DNA of 64,000 bases from Hydrocarboniphaga effusa AP103 (lineage in GTDB: Bacteria; Pseudomonadota; Gammaproteobacteria; Nevskiales; Nevskiaceae), in assembly GCF_000271305.1 (NCBI RefSeq), contig NZ_AKGD01000003.1:558001-622000 (forward strand), read 5' to 3'. Each line of letters begins with the position of its first letter. Positions within the stretch are counted from its first letter, which is position 1. A program made the translations under genes and the position numbers. Under the pieces are notes generated by a model, which worked only from the letters and a program-made list of their open reading frames with translations, ran no database searches and was not told the DNA's origin. Of this stretch, positions 7,590 to 15,741 are shown in pieces.

Positions 7590-9905
7590 CTAATTTCCTG
7601 AAACCGTTCTGGTTGCCGGCGGATTGGGGCCGGCGACCGTGTTCTTGTTTGTTTTGGGTAACGAAAATGAAAACGTGGCTCCCCGGTCGGGTTCGCCGGC
7701 GGCCCAGACGTGGCCATCGTGGCGCTCGATGATGCGGCGTACGTTGGCGAGGCCGATGCCGGTGCCTTCGAAGTCTTCCATCCGATGCAGGCGCTGGAAC
7801 ACCCCGAACAGCTTGTTCGCGTAGTTCATGTTGAAGCCGACGCCGTTGTCACGTACATGAATCACGTGATAGTCGGGCTGATCCTCGGCTTCGATCCGGA
7901 TCTCGGCGGCCGGGCGCTTGCGCGTGTACTTGACGGCGTTCGACAGCAGATTGCGCAGTGCCAGCTGCAGGAAGGTGGGGTCTGCGTTCACGCTCGGCAG
8001 TTCGCCGATGTGCCATTGAATATCGCGCCCCGCGGTTTCATCGTCCAGATCGGCGATCGTGCGATCGATCAACGATCGGAGCGGAAAATCCGAGCGGCGC
8101 AGGGCCGAGCGCCCCATTTGCGAAAAGCTCAGCAGGTTGTCGACCAGCGTGCCGGCGAAATGCGCCGACTCCTCGATGTTGTGCAGAAACCGCGTGCCGC
8201 GCTCGCTGAGCACGTTGCCTTCGAATTCGCGCAGCAGATCGGCATAGCCGACGATGTGCCGCAGCGGAGCGCGCAGGTCGTGCGAGACCGAATACGAAAA
8301 CGCTTCGAGCTCGCGGTTGGAACGCGAAAGCTCTTCTGCGAGCGAGGCCAGCTCTTCGGCGCGGCGCAGCACCACCGCGAGAATCGCGCCGCGGAATTCG
8401 AGCGCGCCTTCGAGCTCGCTGCGCCGCCAGGGCAGCGAGCGGCCGCGGACGGTTTCGACCCAGCTTTCGAAGCTGCTGCGCGGGCGCAGGCGCTGCACGG
8501 TTTCGGATGACGATTCCGGGTCCACGGCCTTGGCCGGGTTGCCGGCCCAGCGCACGGTCTGCACGACTTCGGGACGGAACCAGATCAGGAAGTGCTGGTG
8601 CAGCTGCGAGATCGAGATGGCGAGCACGCCGGCGATGTGATGTCCGAGCGCGGCGGCACCGTCGTATTCGCTGGCGAGCTGATGCGTGCTGAAGATGCCC
8701 TCCAAGGCGCGATCCCCGATCCAGTCCACCAGCGCGAAGATCGCCGGTTCGTTCGGCGCGTCGCCGAGCCGCAGGCAGCGGCCGCCCGAGATGATCGCGG
8801 CACCGCTGGCTTCGGCGAAGCCCAGAAAAGCCTCCGCATTCGCGGCCAGACCGCTGACGAAGTTGTCGCTATCGGTCATCGAGGACAGCAGCGACACCAT
8901 CTTGCGGCGCAGCTCCAGGCTGTGCGTGGCTTCGCTGCGCTCCTCCTTGGCTTCGATCTGCAGCGACAGGATCTGCCCCAGGTGCTCGCAGGCGGTGCGG
9001 ATATCGAACGGCGGCTTGCGCGCGCTTTCGTGATGGCAGGAGATCAGACCCCAGAGTTCACCGCGCACGATGATCGAGATCGACATCGATGCGAGCGTGC
9101 GCATGTTCTTGAGGTACTGCACATGCACGGGCGAAACGCTGCGCAGGCCCGAGTAGCGCAAATCGGTGGGCTTTTTGGTGATCGGGTTGAGCGCCGGAAC
9201 CAGCGGTGAGGGCACGTAATGGGCATCGGCGATCAGGCGGATGTGATTGCTGCGGTACAGCTCGCGCGCCTGCTTGGGAATGTCCGAGGCCGGGAAATAC
9301 AGGTCCAGGTAGGACTCGTAGCCCGGCTCGAGGCTTTCGCCGAGCACATGGCCGTGGCCTTCGTCATTGAAACGGTAGACGAGTACCCGGCCGAAGCCGG
9401 TTATACGGCGCGTTTCGCGGGCCGCCAGCTCGCAGAGCTCGATCACCGATTCGGTCTGCTGCAGGCTCGCGACGAACGAGCGCACCAGTGGATACATCGT
9501 GCCGAAACTGCTTTCGTCGTCGCTCGCAGCCGGCTCGATTTCGAGGATCAGCAGGCCATCGTGACGATGCACGATCGCGTCCATGAGCTGTTCTCGGACG
9601 CTCATATGGCCGAGGTACAGCGGTCTATCGAGCAGGCCGCCCGCGGTCACCGCACGATGCAGGCGCTCGAGGCTCGATTGCGAAAGCAGATCGGCGATCG
9701 GCCGGCCGAGCAATTCGTCCGCTGCCTTTCCAGCCAGCTCGCGGACGTTCTCGCTGAGCTGGGCGATGGTGAGCGCGAACTCATTGAGGCAGAACCAATA
9801 GCCGTGCGGCTGAATGGCGCCCGGAACATGGATGGGCTCGCGGTCGCAGGCATCGAGCAGATCCTGCGGCAGGGCATCGACTGCGGTTTGCGGCCGCACA
9901 CTCAT
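7590..9905 (-). CDS. bphP: Bacteriophytochrome histidine kinase
   Basis: 771 aa from the ATG at 9905, which overlaps the bphO stop (ATGA). PAS-GAF-PHY-HisKA-HATPase order. Cys20 in LLDACDREPIHVPGAIQPHG is the expected biliverdin attachment residue. The GAF domain has YFPASDIP (about 204-210) and the PHY domain the tongue motif PRSSF (about 475-479). The kinase part has H542 in SYSVSHDLRAPL and GTGIGLANVRR. The protein should bind biliverdin made by the adjacent heme oxygenase and switch between red- and far-red-absorbing forms. A longer frame upstream (to 9956) lies inside bphO and is not used. Confidence 0.97.
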   Translation of the reverse strand: MSVRPQTAVDALPQDLLDACDREPIHVPGAIQPHGYWFCLNEFALTIAQLSENVRELAGKAADELLGRPIADLLSQSSLERLHRAVTAGGLLDRPLYLGHMSVREQLMDAIVHRHDGLLILEIEPAASDDESSFGTMYPLVRSFVASLQQTESVIELCELAARETRRITGFGRVLVYRFNDEGHGHVLGESLEPGYESYLDLYFPASDIPKQARELYRSNHIRLIADAHYVPSPLVPALNPITKKPTDLRYSGLRSVSPVHVQYLKNMRTLASMSISIIVRGELWGLISCHHESARKPPFDIRTACEHLGQILSLQIEAKEERSEATHSLELRRKMVSLLSSMTDSDNFVSGLAANAEAFLGFAEASGAAIISGGRCLRLGDAPNEPAIFALVDWIGDRALEGIFSTHQLASEYDGAAALGHHIAGVLAISISQLHQHFLIWFRPEVVQTVRWAGNPAKAVDPESSSETVQRLRPRSSFESWVETVRGRSLPWRRSELEGALEFRGAILAVVLRRAEELASLAEELSRSNRELEAFSYSVSHDLRAPLRHIVGYADLLREFEGNVLSERGTRFLHNIEESAHFAGTLVDNLLSFSQMGRSALRRSDFPLRSLIDRTIADLDDETAGRDIQWHIGELPSVNADPTFLQLALRNLLSNAVKYTRKRPAAEIRIEAEDQPDYHVIHVRDNGVGFNMNYANKLFGVFQRLHRMEDFEGTGIGLANVRRIIERHDGHVWAAGEPDRGATFSFSLPKTNKNTVAGPNPPATRTVSGN

Positions 9906-10486
9906 GCAACGCCCCGCAGAGGCTGGGCGAACCAACGGCCGAGATCGACGAAGCAATCGCGTGCCGCAGCGATGGTGGCTGGGTATTCAGCCCAAGCCAG
10001 ACTGTCGGCCATGCGCTCGCGGAAGGCTTTCCACATCGGTCCGGTGTGGGCGCCGTGGCCCAGGAAGTAGGCGTTGCCGGCCCCCGGCGCGAGATTGAGC
10101 TGGCGCGCGACATGCGGGCCCAGCACGCGACCGCCGAGCGTCGAGCCTTCCATCACGTAGAAGCGACCGAACCAGCGCGCCTTGTCGCCCATGTCGGTGA
10201 ACGCGGAATGACGCGACAGCTCATCGATCACCCCGGGACTGACCCCGAGCTGCAGCAGATCGGCCACCAGCTGCGAGCAGCGCAGGCGAGGCTTGACGAG
10301 GTCTGCGAGGTCGGGCGGGGCAAATTGCTGCAACGCACGTTCGTAGGGCTCTACGTAGCCGAGAAAATGCTGCAGCGTCCCGATGTAATGCTCTCGCGTC
10401 AGCCCAGGTCGCATCAGATCGAGCTGATCTTCGAGGGCCTGATGTTCGACTGCCGTTTCTTCCTTGAGACTGGCAAACAGGTCCAT
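9902..10486 (-). CDS. bphO: Heme oxygenase supplying biliverdin
   Basis: 194 aa, heme oxygenase of the bacterial phytochrome-associated type. It opens heme to biliverdin, CO and iron. The proximal ligand is H15 (TAVEHQALE) and the distal helix carries the flexible glycines in MEGSTLGGRVLG. It is cytoplasmic with no signal peptide. The stop codon overlaps the start of bphP by four bases, so production of chromophore and apoprotein is coupled. It is the first gene of the four-gene operon; the promoter must lie between 10487 and about 10560, where the minus strand holds a TATCAT -10-like element. Confidence 0.95.
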   Translation of the reverse strand: MDLFASLKEETAVEHQALEDQLDLMRPGLTREHYIGTLQHFLGYVEPYERALQQFAPPDLADLVKPRLRCSQLVADLLQLGVSPGVIDELSRHSAFTDMGDKARWFGRFYVMEGSTLGGRVLGPHVARQLNLAPGAGNAYFLGHGAHTGPMWKAFRERMADSLAWAEYPATIAAARDCFVDLGRWFAQPLRGVA

Positions 10487-10605
10487 GCATGGGCCACAAG
10501 CGAGTGTTGTCCGAATGATAGCGGTCCGATGTTTCTAATACGAATTGGATTAACGGAAAGATGCAGAAGTGCGCAATGTCGAACTTTTGTCTACTGCGTG
10601 AACGG

Positions 10606-10633
10606 AAAGGGCCGGCATGGCCGGCCCTTTTTT
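10606..10633. terminator. Intrinsic terminator, perfect hairpin
   Basis: AAAGGGCCGGC and GCCGGCCCTTT pair over the loop ATG, followed by TTT on the plus strand and TTT on the minus. It lies 27 bases after the stop of the minus-strand Spy-like gene and upstream of the bphO promoter, so it probably ends the former. Confidence 0.75.
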
Positions 10634-10659
10634 ACAACATGGCGGAGCCACTCGGATGC

Positions 10660-11106
10660 TTAGTTTTCCCTCGGCGGTACCGGGCGCTTGGCGAGCTCCG
10701 CGGCGAGCTCGCTGCGCTGGGCCGGGGTCAACACGCCGTAGACCTGGCTGCGCAGGCTGGCCATCTGTTGTACCCGGTTGCGGGCTTCGGTGGCCTCGGC
10801 ATCGGCGAGTTGCTGGGTCAGCGATTGGAACTGCGCGGTGCCCGGCGTGGCGAGCTCGAAGCTCCGGCGCAGCTCGAATTGCGCCTTGCGATCGGACTGG
10901 CCTTGCTCGCGCTGGGCCTTGAGGAAGCCGCGAATCTGCTCGCGCTGCGAATCGCTCAGCTCGAGATTGCGCAACTCGTGCATGAAAGGTCCGCCGCGAT
11001 GCGGTCCGGGACCGTGGCGGCCAGGACCGCCTTCCTCGTTGGCGAAGGCGGCGGAAGAAAGGGCTAGACCGGCCGCCAGAGCGGCGATGGTGATGGAACG
11101 ACGCAT
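10660..11106 (-). CDS. Spy/CpxP-like periplasmic stress protein
   Basis: 148 aa from the ATG at 11106, chosen because it gives a signal peptide (MRRSITIAALAAGLALSSAAFA). The mature protein starts with a His/Gly/Pro-rich stretch (GRHGPGPHRGGPFMH) and is otherwise helical, with two LTxxQ-type motifs, LSDSQREQI and LTPAQRSEL, the hallmark of the Spy/CpxP family of periplasmic chaperones or sensors. It is divergent from a CpxR/CpxA-like pair, the same layout as cpxP-cpxRA, which implies that it is both regulated by and feeds back on that system. Confidence 0.88.
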   Translation of the reverse strand: MRRSITIAALAAGLALSSAAFANEEGGPGRHGPGPHRGGPFMHELRNLELSDSQREQIRGFLKAQREQGQSDRKAQFELRRSFELATPGTAQFQSLTQQLADAEATEARNRVQQMASLRSQVYGVLTPAQRSELAAELAKRPVPPREN

Positions 11107-11294
11107 GATCAAACTCCGGTTGCTGCGGGATGAGAGCCTGGCCGTCGCTTGAAGTGTCGATGGCCCGGGCTGCGGGAGTATTGAAACGCGCCCCACCATC
11201 GAGAAACGTTGCGAGCGCGTAAAGATGAGTAAACGGCTGGCCCTGCGCCGGCTTTCGCCTTGCGACAACGGCAAGACACGGCAAAAGTAGCCGC

Positions 11295-11996
11295 ATGAAC
11301 CGAATACTCATCGCAGACGACGATCGCGAGCTGTGCCGCTTGCTGAAGGACTACCTGGGCCGCGAAGGCTTCGATGTCGACACCGTGCACGACGGCCAGA
11401 GTGCACTGGCCCGGCTCGCCGACCCGGCGCGGCGCCCGGACCTGCTGATCCTCGACGTGATGATGCCGGGACGTGATGGCCTGCAGACGCTGGCCGAATT
11501 GCGTGCGCGCCATGCGCTGCCGGTGATCATGCTGTCGGCTCGCGGCGAGCCGGTGGATCGTGTGGTCGGCCTCGAACTCGGAGCCGACGACTATCTGGCC
11601 AAGCCCTGCCTGCCGCGTGAGCTGCTCGCCCGCATTCGGGCGCGCCTGCGCCAGGCGGTGCCGAGCGTGCCGGCCGCTTTGCAGATCGGGCTCATGCGCT
11701 TGCAGCCGGCCGAGCGTCGTGGTTTTTACGCCGATACCGAGCTGGAACTCACGGGCGCCGAATTCTCGCTGCTGCTCGCGTTGGCGCAGCGTGTGGGGCA
11801 GGTGGTCGACAAGGCCGTGCTCACGCGCGAGGCGCTAGGCCGTGAGATCGAGCGCTTCGATCGCAGTGTCGATGTGCACCTGTCGCGCCTGCGCCGCAAG
11901 CTCGGCGATGCGTCGGAGCAGCAGATCCGCATCGAAGCCATTCGTGGTGTCGGCTATCAGCTGGTGGTGCCGGGCATCGAGGAGCGTGCGAAGTGA
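11295..11996 (+). CDS. OmpR-family response regulator (CpxR-like)
   Basis: 233 aa. Receiver domain with DDD acidic pocket, D54 in LLILDVMMPGRDG and K103 in DDYLAKP, then a winged-helix DNA-binding domain (LTGAEFSLLLAL, VDVHLSRLRRKLG, IRGVGYQLV). It is partnered with the kinase that overlaps its stop codon. Its likely targets include the divergent Spy/CpxP-like gene 189 bases away. Confidence 0.93.
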   Translation: MNRILIADDDRELCRLLKDYLGREGFDVDTVHDGQSALARLADPARRPDLLILDVMMPGRDGLQTLAELRARHALPVIMLSARGEPVDRVVGLELGADDYLAKPCLPRELLARIRARLRQAVPSVPAALQIGLMRLQPAERRGFYADTELELTGAEFSLLLALAQRVGQVVDKAVLTREALGREIERFDRSVDVHLSRLRRKLGDASEQQIRIEAIRGVGYQLVVPGIEERAK

Positions 11997-13306
11997 GCCG
12001 GCTCTATCTGCGATTGCTGCTGTGGTTCTGCATCGCCAACGTGCTCACGCTGTTGATCAGCGTGTTCCTGACCGAGCGGCTCACGCGCCATGCCTACGGC
12101 ATCGAACCCGATTGGCCGGCGCTGGCCGCGCAGGCCAATCGCGCTTATGAACGCAAGGGTCGCGAAGGTCTGGAGCACTGGATCGACGAGCGCCGCGAGG
12201 CCGGCTTCGAAGCGACCTTGTTCGAGGGCGAGCGCAATTTGTCGGGCCGTCGTCCGCCGGCTCCACGCTTGCTGTACGAGTTGATGGCTTCGGACAACGT
12301 CGAGATCCGGCTGCGGCCCGACGTGCGCGTGATCGGTCAGCGTGTCGTCGGCCGCGACGGCGTTGCACGGCAGTTCGTCGCTTTGCGCCGACCGCCGCCG
12401 CCGCCGCGCCTCGAACAACTGCTGGCGATGCAGATCGGCCTGTCGGTGCTCGTGATCGGCATCATCGGCTGGTGGCTCGCGCGCTCGATCGCCCGGCCGG
12501 TCGCGGCGGTCGGCCAGGCGGCCCGGCTGGTGGCGGCGGGCGATCTGTCGGCTCGCGTGCCGGCGCGCTTTTCGCGCGGTGCGGACGAGGTCGGCGATCT
12601 GGCTCGCGATTTCGATCGCATGGCGGCTCGCATCGAGGCGCTCGTCGTGCAGGAGCGCGGCGTGCTGCAGGATGTTTCGCATGAGCTGCGGTCGCCGCTG
12701 GCGCGTTTGCATCTGCTGATCGATCTCGCGCGCGGCGCTCCTGCGGCCGAGGCCGAAGCGCATTTCGCCCGTACGGAACACGAAATTTCGCGACTCGACC
12801 GGCTCATCGGCGACGCGCTCGCGCTGTCGAGGCTCGAGTCCGATCTGCCCGGAGCCGAGCGCGAATCGGTCAATCTCGGCCAGCTCATCAACACGCAGGT
12901 CGAGGATTTTCAGCTCGAGGCCGATGCTCGGCGCATCCGTCTCGATGCCGATCCCGCGTTCGGTGTTTTGGTGTCCGGCAGCACGGTGTTGCTCGGCCGT
13001 GCGCTCGACAACCTGATCTCGAACGCGATCAAGTTCAGCCCGGACGAAGGCCGCGTGCGCGTCTCGCTGCGCACGAGCGGCGCGTATGCGGAGCTATCGG
13101 TGCGCGACTGGGGACCGGGCGTTCCGGACGATGAACTCGCCATGCTGTTCCGCCCGTTCTTCCGTGGCAGCAACGCGGCGCGCGCCGAAGGCCACGGGCT
13201 AGGCCTGGCGATCGTCGAGCGCATTGCGCAGGCGCATCGCGGCAGCGTGGAGGCCGTCAATGCCGAAGGGGGCGGACTCGAGGTGAAGCTGCGGCTTCCG
13301 CTGTGA
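11993..13306 (+). CDS. Membrane sensor histidine kinase (CpxA-like)
   Basis: 437 aa starting at GTG 11993, which overlaps the regulator stop in GTGA. Two membrane helices (about 6-26 and 147-164) flank a periplasmic sensor loop of about 120 residues ending in a polyproline run (RRPPPPPRLEQ). HAMP about 165-218, HisKA with H230 in VSHELRSPLARL, HATPase with NLISNAIKFSP, DWGPGVP and GHGLGLAIV. It probably senses envelope protein stress or metal, as CpxA does, and phosphorylates the regulator. Confidence 0.93.
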   Translation: MSRLYLRLLLWFCIANVLTLLISVFLTERLTRHAYGIEPDWPALAAQANRAYERKGREGLEHWIDERREAGFEATLFEGERNLSGRRPPAPRLLYELMASDNVEIRLRPDVRVIGQRVVGRDGVARQFVALRRPPPPPRLEQLLAMQIGLSVLVIGIIGWWLARSIARPVAAVGQAARLVAAGDLSARVPARFSRGADEVGDLARDFDRMAARIEALVVQERGVLQDVSHELRSPLARLHLLIDLARGAPAAEAEAHFARTEHEISRLDRLIGDALALSRLESDLPGAERESVNLGQLINTQVEDFQLEADARRIRLDADPAFGVLVSGSTVLLGRALDNLISNAIKFSPDEGRVRVSLRTSGAYAELSVRDWGPGVPDDELAMLFRPFFRGSNAARAEGHGLGLAIVERIAQAHRGSVEAVNAEGGGLEVKLRLPL

Positions 13307-13309
13307 TGC

Positions 13310-13332
13310 GTGAGGGCCCGATCGGGCCTCAC
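13310..13332. terminator. Bidirectional hairpin
   Basis: GTGAGG and CCTCAC flank a CCCGATCGGG palindrome, directly between the stop of the CpxA-like gene and the stop of the convergent REC-kinase, whose stop codon it overlaps. No T run. Confidence 0.55.
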
Positions 13333-14603
13333 ATCATCGGCAATTCGAAATGCAGCGCTGCGCCGTGCGGAATGACGTTCTGCGCCCAGATGCGTCCACC
13401 ATGGGCCTCGACGATGCCCTTGGTGATGTAGAGTCCGAGCCCGGTTCCGCCGCGACGGTCGGCCGTCGTCGAGAAATAGGCCTCGAACAGGCGCGGCAGA
13501 TCGGCTTCGGCGATGCCGGGGCCGGAATCCTCGATGGCGAAGTGCAGCACGCCGGTTCCCGCATGACCTTTGACGCAAATGCGGGAGCCTTCGTCGCAGA
13601 ACTTGATCGCGTTGCCGATGAGGTTGCCGAAGACCTGCAGCAGGCGCTGGCGATCGCAGTTCAGCAAGTTCGGCATTTCGCCGAGCTCCATGTCGAGCGT
13701 GAGCTTCTTGGCGGCGGCCCGACGTTGCTGATGCTCGACCGCCTCGAGCACGATCTCGCGAATGTTGCAGGGCTGGCGATTCACCGACAGCCGGCCGCTG
13801 CGCAGCGTGGCCATGTCGAGCAGATCGCTGATCAGCCGCTGCATGCGGTCGACCGAGCGGTTGAGGATGCCCGCGAGCTCGAGTGACTGCGTGTCCTGGC
13901 GAATTTCGCCGACCTTCTGCAGCAACTGGGCGGTCATCGCCACCGCGTTGAGCGGATCGCGCAGGTCGTGCGAGACCACGGCGAGCACGTCGTCACGCAG
14001 TTGCACGGCGCGGGCGAGGTCTTGCTTGCGACGATAGAGGCTGAAAAAAGTATCGGCCTTGTGCCGCAGGATGTTCGGATCGATCGGCTTGAACAGAAAA
14101 TCCACCGCGCCGCTTTCGTAGCCGCGAAACACGCGCTGCGCCTCGCGCGAGGCTGCAGTGACGAAGATGATCGGCACGTGCCGCGAACGCTCGTTTCCGC
14201 GCATGAGCTCGGCCAGCTCGAAGCCGTCCATCTCGGGCATGTGCACATCGAGCAGGGCAAGCGCGACGTCGTGCTTGAGCAGCAGTTCGAGCGCCTCGTA
14301 GCCGGACTGGGCGCACAGCACATCGACGTCGTCGGCTCGCAGCAAGGCTTCGAGTGCGACGAGATTCTCGGCAACGTCGTCGACGATCAGGCACTTGATC
14401 GGCGGCAGCTGCGATTCGCGCCGGGCCGGAGTCATTCGCCTCGCGAGCTCGGCTGGACTGTAGCGAGGGTGAACGAACGGGATGGAGTCAAGGCTTTCAC
14501 GCGCTGGGGTTTCACGGTGGACGACGGGCTGCGGATGCGCCCGGCCGACGATGGTAACGCGCGGAAGCGAATTAATCGTCCCATCCGCCACATCCGTGGC
14601 CAT
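13329..14603 (-). CDS. REC-histidine kinase (soluble, orphan)
   Basis: About 424 aa from ATG 14603; the start is uncertain and ATG 14435, just before the REC domain, is an alternative. N-terminal REC with D119 in ALALLDVHMPEMDGFE, a short linker helix (LYRRKQDLARAVQLRDD), HisKA with H212 in VVSHDLRDPLNAV, and HATPase with NLIGNAIKF, DSGPGIAE and GTGLGLYITKG. There are no membrane segments. The REC-linker-kinase order suggests a kinase controlled by an upstream phospho-donor. No cognate partner lies next to it. Confidence 0.88.
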   Translation of the reverse strand: MATDVADGTINSLPRVTIVGRAHPQPVVHRETPARESLDSIPFVHPRYSPAELARRMTPARRESQLPPIKCLIVDDVAENLVALEALLRADDVDVLCAQSGYEALELLLKHDVALALLDVHMPEMDGFELAELMRGNERSRHVPIIFVTAASREAQRVFRGYESGAVDFLFKPIDPNILRHKADTFFSLYRRKQDLARAVQLRDDVLAVVSHDLRDPLNAVAMTAQLLQKVGEIRQDTQSLELAGILNRSVDRMQRLISDLLDMATLRSGRLSVNRQPCNIREIVLEAVEHQQRRAAAKKLTLDMELGEMPNLLNCDRQRLLQVFGNLIGNAIKFCDEGSRICVKGHAGTGVLHFAIEDSGPGIAEADLPRLFEAYFSTTADRRGGTGLGLYITKGIVEAHGGRIWAQNVIPHGAALHFELPMM

Positions 14604-14617
14604 ATGCGGGGGCTCGA

Positions 14618-14845
14618 TCAAGGGCAGTAGAAAACGTAGCGGCCTCGCCGACGGCAGCGAGGCAGGCCGGCGCGCACGGAATGCAGTACGCCGAAACCGA
14701 CATCGCGTGCGTGGAAGCCGGGTCTGGACGGAGGCAGGCGCCGCTGCATCGGCGCGGTCTGCTCGGTGGGTTCCTCGAACTTGCGCTCGGCAACCAGCTT
14801 CAACTCGCGCGTTGCCGGCCCGTGGTATTCGGCTTCTGTACTCAT
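14618..14845 (-). CDS. Small hypothetical protein
   Basis: 75 aa (MSTEAEYHGPATRELKLVAER...) from the ATG at 14845, with AGAAGGGG upstream. It ends 14 bases before the REC-kinase start, so it could be the first gene of that unit. The N-terminal half looks like a real charged protein; the C-terminal half is Arg/Cys/Gly rich. No family is recognised, and it could still be an untranslated leader. Confidence 0.4.
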   Translation of the reverse strand: MSTEAEYHGPATRELKLVAERKFEEPTEQTAPMQRRLPPSRPGFHARDVGFGVLHSVRAGLPRCRRRGRYVFYCP

Positions 14846-15120
14846 GGAGCCCCTTCTGAGTTCTGGCCGGGAAACCCAAATTCCGTGCCGCGCGGCCAGG
14901 GGCTCAAATGGCAATCAAATCAAGGGAATCGGCCGAGCTGCAAGCGTTTTGACCATGCAAAATGCGAGCGGTCTGCGCGATGGCTTGCAAATTGCCCGAA
15001 AACTCGCGGAGACCGGCCCGGTAGGAGCCCGAAGCAGGCGAGTCGTCCGCAGGGTGTCCGCTGCGGTGTCCGCGGACAGCCCGGCGGACACTGCGGCGGC
15101 TCCCCTGGCCGCGTCCGGCG

Positions 15121-15525
15121 TTAGTGGCGGTGATGGCGGTGACGGTGGTGGCGATCGTGGTGATGGGGATGACGATCGTAGTGGCGCGGAGCTGGACGAT
15201 AGACCACGACGTCGCGGTGGCGATGGCGCGGCGGGGCGTAGTAGTGGCGCGGACCCCGATCGTAGCGGCGGTCATAGCGGGAATGGTGGCGATGGTCATA
15301 GCGACGATCGTGATGGCGATGATCTCGGCTGTCCGCGACCGCGACGCCGAGCGCGGCGCCCGTCACCGCGCCGACGACCGCGCCTTGATTGCCCGCCACG
15401 CTATGGCCGATGACGGTTCCGACACCGGCGCCGATGAGGCCGCCGGTGGTCTTGTCTCCAGCAAAAACCGGCATCGCAGTGCTGGCGAGCAGCGCGCCGG
15501 TGATGAAGAGAATTTTCCTGTCCAT
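15121..15525 (-). CDS. Glycine-zipper protein with His/Arg/Tyr-rich tail
   Basis: 134 aa from ATG 15525, preceded by GGAG. A signal peptide (MDRKILFITGALLASTAMPVFA) is followed by a glycine-zipper 2TM segment (GGLIGAGVGTVIGHSVAGNQ and GAVVGAVTGAALGVAVAD), then about 70 residues made almost wholly of H, R, D, Y and P (for example DRHPHHHDRHHRHRHHRH). Glycine-zipper proteins of this type sit in or under the outer membrane. The tail could bind metal or surface anions. It stands alone. Confidence 0.82.
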   Translation of the reverse strand: MDRKILFITGALLASTAMPVFAGDKTTGGLIGAGVGTVIGHSVAGNQGAVVGAVTGAALGVAVADSRDHRHHDRRYDHRHHSRYDRRYDRGPRHYYAPPRHRHRDVVVYRPAPRHYDRHPHHHDRHHRHRHHRH

Positions 15526-15741
15526 GTGAATTTCTCCGTTTCTGGCCTCGATCGAGGTCGGTCTCAGGCTGCCGTTCCAGTGTGCAAACACTGTGGAGCC
15601 AGCATGGAGTTTCACTCTTGCCGCAGCGGCTCGAACCTGCATAGCTGACTATCGAATGAATCCAGGCCCGTTTCGTGCCTGCTGACGGCCTGTCCGCTGT
15701 TTTTCGCAATCGAATGTCCGCACTCAAACGAAGGAGCACGC

